DNA of 64,000 bases from NCBI RefSeq assembly GCF_002288925.2, contig NW_022098026.1, forward strand, positions 25,983,905 through 26,047,904, given 5' to 3'. Each line of letters begins with the position of its first letter. Positions within the stretch are counted from its first letter, which is position 1. This document shows positions 49,701-61,700 of the stretch, piece after piece. The position numbers were made by a program, and so were the translations under genes. Origin of the DNA: Delphinapterus leucas (Eukaryota; Chordata; Mammalia; Artiodactyla; Monodontidae). The notes beneath the pieces are model-generated. The model was not told the DNA's origin and searched no databases. It saw only the letters and a program-made list of their open reading frames with translations.

Positions 49701-52700
49701 GCTCTATGTCTCCTGGACAACAGTTGAGGACCAAGTCTCAGAGCTGTTTCTAAGCAAAGCTTAATGTCATAACCAAAGGCAGCTTCCCCTAGCATGGCAA
49801 ATTCCTATCTACAAAGTGTTCTTCCATTTATTCTGCCTTATACATCAGGGGCAATGATGAAACTTCTTAAGGGTAATTTTCATTATTTTTGCAGCAACAA
49901 TATGGGGAAACACAACTTTACATACTGCCCAACAACAGCATCTGTTTGAATCTACTACCTTAAAAAAAATCTGACCTAAAGTTGTTCTACGCTGAAGCTG
50001 ATTAGAAATGACTGGGACTCCTTCTATGAGCTAACTTTGAAATATCACCTATTTTTATAGTCATTAACCCACTCTAAGGTTGTACCACTACGATCTTAAC
50101 AACTTGCTTTAACATCACTCTTAGTGCACACTTTGTTCAAATGTGCTTTAGCCTTTGGCCAAAACCAAATAAAATACAGCTCTGATCTGACCACATCAGC
50201 TCTGCTGTCAAAAATGTCCTGGCTCCTTACCTCACACTTCCCTACTCCAGGGACCTCTGCTTGTCCCTAGTGGCAGGCTAAGGTCTAGCACATTCTGAAG
50301 CCATCTCTGTCTGCCCTGGATAGGAACTATTAGAAGGGATCTGGCTGCTGTTGATGAATTTCACTCTCCGCAGCATTAACAATGAGGTCCTGCAGGGGCG
50401 TTGTGTTTGTTTGGTCAGGGCTTTTTCCATTAGGCTTGGTCATCAGCAGTTGGCTGGTTACAAATGCAGTCCTAAGATCAAATGGCTGGAATCCAATTAT
50501 CCCAGCTTCCTGTCTGTAGAGCCCTGCCAGGGAAGAACACAGTCGTGTTTGCCTGCCTTGTCAGGCTCCCAGGACTCAAAGTATATCATTTGGAGAAAAC
50601 AAACAACAGATCCCCAGATGTTCTGATGGAGCGGCAGCATGGTGTGGAAAGAGGAAGCACTGGTCCAGACACAACATCTAACACTATTCTATATTCTGCC
50701 TCTTCCTGCCTCAGTGTCTACCCCTTCACTTCTTTGAGCTTCTGCTTCTCATTTATTAGTGGGAGATCATAACACCAATCACTGGGCTATTGGGAGCTTT
50801 TTAATGAGATGATGTATATGAAAGAGCTTTGAAAACTATAATGATTATGGTGATGATGATAATAATAACAAGGTTAACTGACATTTACTGAGTGCCTATC
50901 ATGAGAAATGCACCCTAGTGGGTGTTTAATAGACACAATCTCATTTAATACCCACAAACATCTTTTGAAAAATTGGTGATGATGGTAATAATGATATTAA
51001 TAACAATAGCTAACATTTCTTAAGTGTTTACTATTTACCAGCCTCCAGCGTCAGCATTTTATGCATGTTAACATAAGTAATCATTACATCATGTGAAATA
51101 GGTACTATTATCAGCTCTAACTGACATATGAGAAAAATTGGATACAGCAGTTGGGTAATCTGCTCAAGATCAAGCTGGTGGTAAGAGGCCACAAGGATTC
51201 AAACATAGGCATTCTGGTTCTAGAACAGAAGCTGGCAAACTTTTTCTATAAAAGGCTAGATGTAAGAATTTTAGATTTGGGGCCCACATGCCATTTCTGT
51301 TGCATATTCTTCTTGTTTTTTGGGGGGGGGGGCTGGTTTAGTTCTCATTGTTGTTGATTTTTTAAACCCCTTTACAAATGTAAAAACCATTCTTATCTCA
51401 AGGGTTACACAGAAATAGGCTGACAGCTGGATGTGGCCTACCATAGTTCAATGGCCCTTGCTCTAGAGATAATTTCAATTTTACAGATAAGGAAACTAAC
51501 GCTCAAGTACTTAAGTAACTGAAATCAGGATTTTAATCCAGTTTTGTCTGCTTCCAGAAAGTGTGTCAACCCATACTCTATTGCTTTCATGTATGCTGTT
51601 AAAATGTAAGATATTACCACTGAGTTAGGGATGCTATACTCATCCCAGTCAATTTCCAGAGAATAGGTTTTTCTTATTCGAACAGACTTGGAGACAAGAT
51701 AACAGTTGAGACTTAGCAGACCCAATGCCTAGTACAGTGCCTGACGCATAGTAGGCATGTCATATATCTCTATTGAGTGAAATAATTCTGATTTCTGATT
51801 AGATTCAGTGATTAACCAAGATCTCAGCCATTGGCTAAAACTCTCTAGACCTGGTGTTTGAGTCTGTAAATGAAGGCAATGACATATTCTTTTATCTAGC
51901 TCATAGGGAATCTATAACAATTTATGAGATAATTTCCATAGAACAATTTGGAGAAAAGATATTATGTAAAGAAATATAATCTCCACAATGAATTGTTCTA
52001 TTGACAGCAATGGCACTTGAAGACTTATTTATGACTTTGAAATAAATACATCACTAGCCAGAAACAGTACAATAGGGACAAGTCTGTGACTTCATCAAGT
52101 TAATATTGTTGTATCCACCAATACGATCTCATAATAAAGCAGGGATTTTTATTTTAACCTTCGGTTTTTACTTCAGGGAATAAGTGAACTTCTTGGAAAT
52201 GTATTCAAAATTCTGTCCAGATTTCTAGAGGGAAGGCCATAGATTTTATCAGACTCTCAAAGAGTTTTATTATACCCTAAACGTTAGAACTACAACAAAA
52301 CCGCTGCAGTGTCGTCTGCACCTGATGAGGAAAAGGGAAAGAGAAAGCTTGCCAGCGTGTAGTGATCAGTGCTAGGTTTTCCAGGTACCCCCGTCAGTAT
52401 GATGCTTTGCTATGCTCTCAAGATACCCACGTAGGATCCTAAAGCAGCTCACCAGTTCCCCACTGGCACAGGAGTCTGGGTCTAAAATCCCACCAGATTA
52501 ATCACCTGTCTAAGCTGGGTGCAGTGACAAACACTCAGGGTAACCAGCAGGGTAAAAGCAGCTACAAAATGCAGCAACAGGGTCTTTTCCAGTTTTATCT
52601 TTACCCCAAGATCAGGCCCACAGAGACTGTCATAACAAGGCTTTTTTTGTTTGTTTTTCATTACTAGCACCTAGCACAATGCCTGGCACATAATGGGTGT

Positions 52701-55700
52701 TTAATAAAAATTTATTTGAATGAAGATTAGGGTAATAATGATATTGATAAAACTTATTCCTTACATTCCTGGTATGCTTAATAAGATTGTGTCATTCCAT
52801 TATCTCCTAAGATACTCTCAAGTATACCGTCTATATGGACTCATTTGTCTTTGTCAATTAGACGGTGTTTTTTTACTTTGTACTGCTTATTGTTGGTGAT
52901 AGTTTTATGCTGAGATAGCGAGTTTGGATGCTTCTCTTTTGTTTGTGAGCCTGAGAGCATCCTTCCTTGGAGATTATGGCTGTTGCCCCAGGGAATTAGG
53001 TTCTGTGGGCCTAGACCAGGGTGGGCTGGATTAGGCTTCACAGACAAGGTGGTCCATGAACTAGGCCTTGGCTTTTAATGGCAAGTGGTGGGAGAGAAGC
53101 ACAGTGGGCTGCTGCTGCAGAGCAGGGGGAAATCACATATGGACCTAACAGCTGTAAAGGGAAGCGCTGCTTGGCTCATTTTTACTCATTCCACTCTGAG
53201 TTGGGCATTGTGTTATGGGTGTGGACAATATATGGATGAGCAACTGGGACTCACTTTAAGTTTTCGAGTAGAGCTGTTGAATATGGAAAATTTTCAGCGT
53301 ATAGAACATTTTAGGGGGGTGTTATTTAGTTTTTCTTTCCGTTAGTTGTTTTGTGCATATGTGTGATTTTAAAACTAGACTAACCTATACAGATGTAAAA
53401 GGAAAACAATTAGAAGATAAAGGTAGTTATCTAGTGTAAGGTGATGAGGTGGCAGTGAAACAGGGAGAGGTGGCAGTGAAACTGGGAGAAAAGACTAGAT
53501 TTAAGTCTTTTCAAAGGAAGAGAATTTGGAGACTAAGCATAAAAGGTAAAGAAATCAGAGATGACTTCCCACCTGGAATACTAGAATAATAATAATAATA
53601 CCTTGCATTTGTTGCCCATTCCTATACATTTTAGAATACTGTGTCTTAATTAACCTCACTGGACTTACCACTTTTTGCCTGGCTTTCTAGTTTTTGTGAC
53701 TATATGTTTTCCTGACTACTAACGTGGAAGCCATCAAAGGCCAAAGAAAAAAATTTGACTTATCTCTCCTCCAGTAGCACAAAAACCTTTGTCAAGTGAA
53801 TAAAGTTTGGTATCTGTGAGGGGGGCTAGGGCATATGTTTTATGAGAAATTTGAGACCCAGAGGGGAAGTGACTTTCCAGAAGTCACCCAGCTGGTGAGG
53901 GACTCAAGGCGGAATCAGAATCCATGGTGTTTTTCCCCCATTATACAAGCTATCACAAGTGAAACCATCAGTTGCAAAGGAAGGTTTAAACAGCAAATAA
54001 ATGCCAGAAAATCAGAAAATAAATAGAGACTGCTCTCCACTGAGAGGGCTGCTATTAGATGAGACAGAATTCTGGAATGACTTTGGCTTTTACTTTTATA
54101 AGCTCAATGTTTCCGGAAGGCTCTGCATTGAGGAGAGGAGATGCAGTAATAAGGGTAGCCCTGATAAAACCACTCTTTCCTGGTTCCTTCCACTGACTCA
54201 CATCCCCTTGACCAACTGCCCACTCTCTGGCTGGCTGGTACAAGAGGTCCACCAGAAATGGTGCCTTGGCTCAGTTAGCCAGGGGCTTTTCACTTGAAAT
54301 TATGAATCCCTGGCTTCCCTTCCCTTTCACAAAGCCTTAGGAATGGATGACTCACAGTCTCCTCCAAGGCAAGTTCCTGAGGATGATAAAGAGAGATGGC
54401 TATAAGGCTTTGGAGAAAGAATGTGGGGTGGGAAGGAGGGTCTGTGTTCTGGCCAAGAATTTCATCATTAAGCAGTGGCATATGGGCCCCCATTTGGACC
54501 CTGTTGACAAGAAGACCATATCCTAATGATTATCATGCTAATTCAGGAGACCAAGGCTGGAATAAAATGACGTAACCCCCCCAATGGCATTCAATACTGA
54601 GAAAGACTCAATTGAAATTAAATTATCTGATCTCAACCAAGTTTTTTAAAAGCACAGATAATGTCTGACCTTTCATCCAAGGCTCCATTTAGGATACCAG
54701 GATACTCACACATATTATAAAATGTCTTCTAATTTTGGAGGGAATGTCTCTTCAAAGTTTGATGACATTGTTCTGTCTCCTACCTTCTACACAGGCAGAA
54801 AAAAAGAGTATGAACTCTCGGGATAGGCAAATCTAGGCTTGTATCCTGGCTTTGCTCATAATTACCTGTGTAACCTGGGTTAGAAACTTAGTCACCTTAA
54901 GCCTCATTTTACTTATCCATAACATGGGGTTATTATATAAAATAACAATGAAAATAATAATAAAATACCAATTATCTGCCTGGTGGTGTTGTTGTAATTG
55001 TTATCATATGCAAAATTTTATTTAAATTATATAACCTCATAAGTTAGGTAGCATTAACACCTCTATTTTACTCACGAAGAAACTGAGGCTCAGAGAAGTT
55101 AATTAACTTGCCCAAAGAAACACAGCTGGCAACTTAGGAAGCTAGGATTCAATACAATCGATACTCTTTTTTGAGAATTAAACGTTATAAGATATGTCAA
55201 GTGTCAAAGTAGTATTGACATAACTCAGGTGCTCAATAAAGTTGTGTCCCTTTACCATCTTAGAAGGGTAAGTGTCGGGCTTCCCTGGTGGCGCAGTGGT
55301 TGAGAGTCCGCCTGCCAATGCAGGGGACACGGGTTCGTGCCCTGATCCAGGAAGATCCCACATGCCGCGGAGCGGCTGGGCCCGTGAGCCATGGCCGCTG
55401 AGCCTGCGCGTCCGGAGCCTGTGCTCCGCAACGGGAGAGGCCACAACAGTGAGAGGCCCGCGTACCGCAAAAAAAAAAAAAAAAAAGAAGGCAAAGTGTC
55501 ACTATTGCTTAGAAAATTCATGAATTGCAGAAAATAAAGAGACATTTTAGGCGTTCTGTAACAAGACACTGAATCAACTAAACTCCATTTCCTGCCCACT
55601 CTCATCATGTAAATCTTCTCTGACTCTGTAACCAAATACTTTAGCATTTCCAGCTTCTCCTGAATAGTGTTCATAGCCTGCCCTTTTCTGGATCAGACAA

Positions 55701-58700
55701 CTGACATAGAAATAACCACTGCCTGCCACCTTCACCACTTTCCCACCTCTGGTTTCTCAACACCCTTTCCATATGTCTCTACATGCAGCTTTGGAATTTC
55801 AAATGTCATGGAATCCAGAGTAATAATAGTCACAGCTACACTTCAGTGAGTGTGTATGACAGGGACTATGCTCCACTGTTTATAAGCTTTAATCCACTGA
55901 ATCTTCACAACAACACTCTACAGGATGGGCTATCGTTATCCCTATGCTAAGAAGAAACTGAGGCTCAGATAGTCAAGAACTTTTCCAAAGTCACACACAA
56001 TTAGTAACTGGAAAAGCCTGAATCTAAACCCATGTCTATCTAATGACAAAGCCCAAGCTCTTAACCACAAAAAGCTTCTCAATTTATAGATGCAAAACTT
56101 AAGCCAGAGAGGGACAGGAACATGTGCAAAGTCATACAGCAAGTTAGGACGCTGGGGAGAAAGGACACATTTCCTGACGTTGCTTGAGCATGCTCTATCA
56201 TACCCTAGCCTGAGTAACTCCACTGTGTCCATTCCACATCCATGGCCTGGACCATCACCCATCATTCACTCCATGCTCAGTGCTGTGTCAATAAATACCA
56301 TTATTGGTGAAATGGTAGCCAATGTTCTCTAGGATTATACAACATCAAGTAACTCACACTTCACTACCACATTCTATAAATATAAAACTTTAAGCTTAAG
56401 TTCTTTCTCAATAGACAGACATGAATCAAAAAAGGGGGAAAAAACTTGCCATAAATCACGGAAATAATGGTACTTTAAAACTGCAATCCTTTGCTACTTG
56501 CGAGAAATATGATAAACATCTTGATTCTATTCAAAACTGTCACAGAAAGATTTTCTTCTTATCAGAAGGCTGCAGTTTTTGCAGTGGATGGAGTATTAAA
56601 GAGCAGAGCAGCAGTGAGATTGGAAGGCTGAAAGAGCTAAGCAGGATGGTGCAGTGCAGATGCTGTAAACAAAAACTCCAAGTTCTTCCAAATAAGTAAA
56701 TTCAGTGAATTTACTGGATAGCTTCATTGTATAAAAACCTGTGTTGGGCACAAGAAAAAGGGGAAAAAAAGATGATCGGTACGAATTGGTTCCTGTTCTC
56801 AAGGAGCTCAAAATCCAGGATCCAGGAGGGAAGTTCAGAATAGGCATCATTAATGAACCACGCTGAAAAGCATATGAAAATGTCATAGCAGAAAACAAAG
56901 TACTTTGGGGATTGGAATAGATAAAAAAAAAAACAAACTTCATGCTGTCTTGGAGGGTGGAAAAGACTTCAAGTAGAAGGTGGCATTTGAGATAGACCAC
57001 GTAAGAGATGCTGGGAGACGTACGCCCAAAGGAAAGAATAGAAGGACCAATAAACTGAAGGTGAAAATGCAAAGAGCAAGTGAGGGGAACACGGAGCAGG
57101 CTGCCTGCTTTATAGGGATAAAGAGGAATAACCAGAGGCGAAACTCTAAATAGTAGACTTAGAAAACTACGGACAGCCCAGATCTGGTTGGCAATAAGGA
57201 GTCCTTTGGAGGTTTTGATCCAGGAAATGTCATGCTCAAAGTTGTGTTTTACAGCCTAACTCCCCAGTCCAGATGAAGATAGCATCAGCTGTAGAAGGAT
57301 GGAGATAAAAAAGTGCACGAGGAAAATCTACTGATTATATAACCAGATTGAATTTCCTCTAATTTCTGATGAAATGAATAGTTTTATAGGAAATCACTTT
57401 CTGACTAGTCAAGAATTGATTTTTACTCCCAATTAGGTGCCATTGGAATTAGCATATGTAAAATCAATGAAGAATCACTGTATAAATGCATCTTCATTTG
57501 TTTACAGATAGCCATCCCCCCAGAAAGACTGAGGGGACTTGATCCACCTGAGGCCTGTTCCTTTTAGTACCAAGAACCAAGTCTTTCTGGGGAGAAAGGC
57601 TGGACTTGGCAGGGCCTGGGTTCCATTTCCCCATTTCTGGCTCCAAGTAATCTCTGTTCTTGGGGAAATTCCAGGTTAACTTCCATGTGATGGGAAAATG
57701 ATACTTACCTTGCAGGGTTTCATTTAAAATGCTTCCCACCAAGCCTGGCCCATAGTAAGGAACTGATGAATGGTAATTGAAGCTACCACATTATCGTCAG
57801 TTTTTACGTACTTCTCTGATCCCATCTCCTACCACTTTCCCCACATTCACTGAGTGCCACGCACACATACCAAGCTCATTTCTGCCTCATATTCTTTGCA
57901 TCTGCTGTTCCCTTTGCCTGACACAATATTCCCCCAGATTAACACATGACTGACTCCTCTTCAACATTCTTGTCCCCCGTCACAGGGGCTGACCTCCTTG
58001 AAGCTTTTCTGACTGTCCCAAATAACGTCCACACCCCTGCCTCATCTCAATATTTTTTTGTTCTTTATAGCACTTGTGTGTATCTAAACTTCTCTAATTC
58101 ATATATATATATATATCTCCTTGTTTATTTTCTGGCTCCCAATGAGGGAGCAGAGATCTTATCAGTTTATTTATTAACGGACCTCTGGCAACAGGCCCTG
58201 GCACACAGGAGGTGTTTAAAAAATACGTTTCTCTGAACATTGACAGAATTAAACTACGTAGCACACAGAAATCACCTAGCACATGGTGAGTACTAAATCA
58301 ATGTTCATTCCTCCCCCTTGCATGGGTCCAGAGAATGGCTGCTACAAAGTGAAGAAAGACAATTTGGAAGGAAAACAAAAAAGGGTATAGTCATCCAAGG
58401 CTAGGCTAGTCGAGTTTCTGAGGTCTAGTTCTCTGCCTTGACACAGCAGATACTTCACAGGAGGTGAAGGCTCAGGTTGTCATTCTAGATGGATGTTTCA
58501 GGAGATGAGGCATTTTCTGTATGCAGGAAGAGGTGCTGTAAATAAGTGGACAGGTGTGATCCCGCCCGAGGAAAGTCACCAGGAGAAATAGCTCACAGAA
58601 GTCTTATGAATGCTTTAGAATAATTAAGAAAGAGGGGAAGCCAAGCACCATCACAGACTTTCAGTGGAGAGTGCCTGGTCAGCTGCCTAGGGCTTTTGGA

Positions 58701-61700
58701 TGGCTTAAAATGAGGAGAGATGAGGGACCCAGATCTACCTGTTCCCCTTCCTACTCTGACCTATTGCAATGGAGTTCCAGGTAAATTTGTGTATGAAGAA
58801 AGTATTTTGATTTGAAACCTAATTCTTGTCCACTCTCTTCATTTCATATGTGAGCTGATGGTGGCCCCAAGGACTGAACAGAAGAACTGGGGTGAGTACC
58901 CTGCCCCTGACTGCTGATAGAGGTCTTTCCGTTGTCCCATACTCAGAAGAGTTGGGACCTGGATTTCACTGACATGTACTCTAGGCCTAAAATCCCAGGA
59001 GCTCCATGGCAAGGGAGTTGGACTCCAGAATCCTGGGTTGTTCATGACACCAGAAAAAGGAGGCACATGCTTAATAACCTCAATTCAAGACCTCTGAATA
59101 TAGAGTACAACTGTCAAGCTGACTTGAATGGCTCCTATGGCATATGCCCTGAGTGTGGCTGGGTTGAATGCTACCACATCACCTGCTCTTGGGATCACCC
59201 ATGTAAGAGATCTGTCCTAGCACTTGAGGCTGACGAAGGTGGCAGACAGACAGACAGGTAGAATTACATTATCTAGGAGTCCTGGACTTCTTTACCTTGA
59301 GGAGAACCTGATACTGGAGACGAAAAATTCTCCAGCTTCAAACGCCCAAAGCTTCTGAGGGATGAGTTGGGCTACAGAGATTACAGAGAAGCTGCACAGA
59401 ACTGAGGCATGGAATTGACTTTGGCATTTTATTGTGTACTCAAAATTCCCTTAATAGTTTTAAGACTTTATATTTCCCTCTATATATAATTTCTTAAACA
59501 CGTACAGAATGCACAAATATAAACATGTGTAATTTATTAACGTTTATCAATAAATAGAGAGACTTTATCAATGAAAAAAACAAGTCTTTGTAGGCTCCTG
59601 TTTTTCCTAGAACACATTCTGGGAAACCGCATCAAAAAGTGGATTATTGTAAAGCCAAGGGTGTTTTCCATAGAAACAAATTAGAATCAGGGGTCCTAGT
59701 ACTTCAAAGCTTTAGCTTCAAATAAATCAGAAGCATAACTAACAATTTCATAAAACCAAAACTACAACCATCATTAAAACTTGTAAGCCTTTGAGTTATA
59801 CAATTAAGTTCCATGTTCTGTATAATGGGCACACATGTACTTTATATGTTGATTACACAAAGGGACTCAGTTTGCTAGAAACTGTATGAGTGGCCCCACT
59901 TGTAATTCTGCTTTATTAAAACTGTAAACAAAATTAAAGTGTTAGCTAAATAACACTAAACGATAATTAACAATAATTTACATAGACTATCAGATTAGGA
60001 AAAAAAATCTCAAAATTATCTGGTTCAGTATCTTAGTAGACTCTTCAAGTAACATTCTTGTTAGCTGGTCATTCATGATCTGATTTATGTTGGAGGGTTC
60101 TTTTCACAGGGGATTCTACAGAGAGAGAGAGAGAGAGGGTGGGGATAATTTCGATGACCCAAGTCTTTTTCCTCTAAATAAATGTTTTCATGGCAAAAAG
60201 GCATTTGAATTTATTCCATGTGACTTTGAAGTTACATGAAAAATTATACTCATTCTCACCAAAGTTAGTCTGTAGTCCCCATCTCTCTCCATCCACCTCT
60301 TTACTTTGAGAACAACAAAATCCCCTCAAATAAGAGTGTCTGTGATGTACAAATTTTCAATGTTTGTGTGTTTTGGGTATCCTAGAATAACTAAATGCAG
60401 AGGGGTGAATTTGGAAGAATGGACCCCAAAAAGATGATCCCTTGGTATTATTTTTCAACATAGAAAGCTCACTCTCTAAATTGGTCCACCCCTTGGTGAA
60501 GAAATTCTTAGTCCTTGAGCGCCCAGGAGCATCCACAGTAACCCAAAGTCATAATAAACAGAATGTCATTTTATGATTTACAGAACATCTTCACAAAAAT
60601 TATCTTATTTTTCTCCACAGCAACTTCGTGAAGTAGGCAGGAGAGATTGTTTCTGAGGCCAGAGAGGTCCAGTTATTAGTTCAGGGTCACACAGTAAGTC
60701 AGCAATTGATTTAGTGCCCGTGCTGCTTCTCTGCTGCACCCATCCTTACTGTGTGCTCACAGAGGTTGTGAACAGCGTGTGCAGCCGCCAGACAGACAGT
60801 GTGAGTCTCACTGCCAGGTTCAGGGCCTTGGGGCGCAATACCTTGCTGCTCCCTCCTTTGTATTAGAGAAGCATCATCCTCAAAAAGGTGGTTGCCTCCT
60901 ATGCCCCAATCTCATTAACGGCAGAGGAACAGTGACTTAAAAAAGCACAGGGGATTGGTCCATCCAGAGTCAATGTGCAAGTAAGGACTTAAATAAACTT
61001 TCTTCATATATGACGAGAATAGGTCCCCAGATGAATCTGCTCCACTGATCAGTGAGAGCCCCAGCCTACACCAGGAGCATTTCAGCGTGGCGGAGTCTTT
61101 CTCAACAGCATTTGGGAGTTCCGAGTCACATTTCTCATTAGAGGCTTTTCCCCTTCCCTAAGGAATGACTTTCTCCACAACAAAATTGTAAGCCTTTGCA
61201 GGGCACATAATTTTTTTTTTTGTATTTGGATGGTTTGGGTCAATCTTCTCTTCCTCATTCCAAGTCTCTTTCCAGTCTGGTGCAATTCCAGAACTAAAGT
61301 AAACATCAATGGAAATGACACCTGACTTCTTAAGCAGCAGGAACAAGGACAGTATGATGAAGTCATGAGATGCTATCAAATCACAGCCAAGACCAAAGTT
61401 GAAACCTCACATGGCTCTAGGATGTGGTGGCGTTTACCTCCCTGGGACCTTCACTCTGGGGCAGGTGGCAAGAGCCATGAACTTAGCTTTGAATGAAAGA
61501 CATCCAGGTTTATCCGAAGGGCAAAGCTGGCAAGGTCAAGGGTCTAGAAGGCCCAAATGAGGTGGCTAGTTCCTCTGAAACAAAGTCAAAAGGCAGGCAG
61601 GCCACACCTTTCTGAGGTAGCTGATGGCTATAGCAGCATCCTGTTGTCACAGAAACAGAACGGAATCTTAGAGATCCTCTGGTCCAAACTTCAGTTGACA

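Larger units (their letters stand above)
46395..61157 (-). other. HTR4: HTR4 intron and 3' UTR territory between the (c)-type and (g)/(e)-type exons
   Basis: MIR pieces lie at 46590-46780, 46880-47060, 47805-47995, 50630-50850, 51000-51230, 54800-54990, 55000-55160, 55835-56060 and 60570-60740. It also holds L2 pieces (50155-50320, 56730-57260, 57820-58090), a degraded hAT-type element (51225-51470), a CHR SINE (55276-55485) and an AG repeat (60118-60137). The AT-rich unique stretch 59420-60570 may be 3' UTR of the (b)- or (c)-type transcript. No other gene was recognised. Confidence 0.6.

Noticed and set aside
58932..59261. 109-residue open frame on the + strand with several Cys ([16 protein letters not shown]).
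   Set aside because: It looks zinc-binding at first, but the spacing fits no family I know. It has no splice or promoter context and lies antisense within HTR4.
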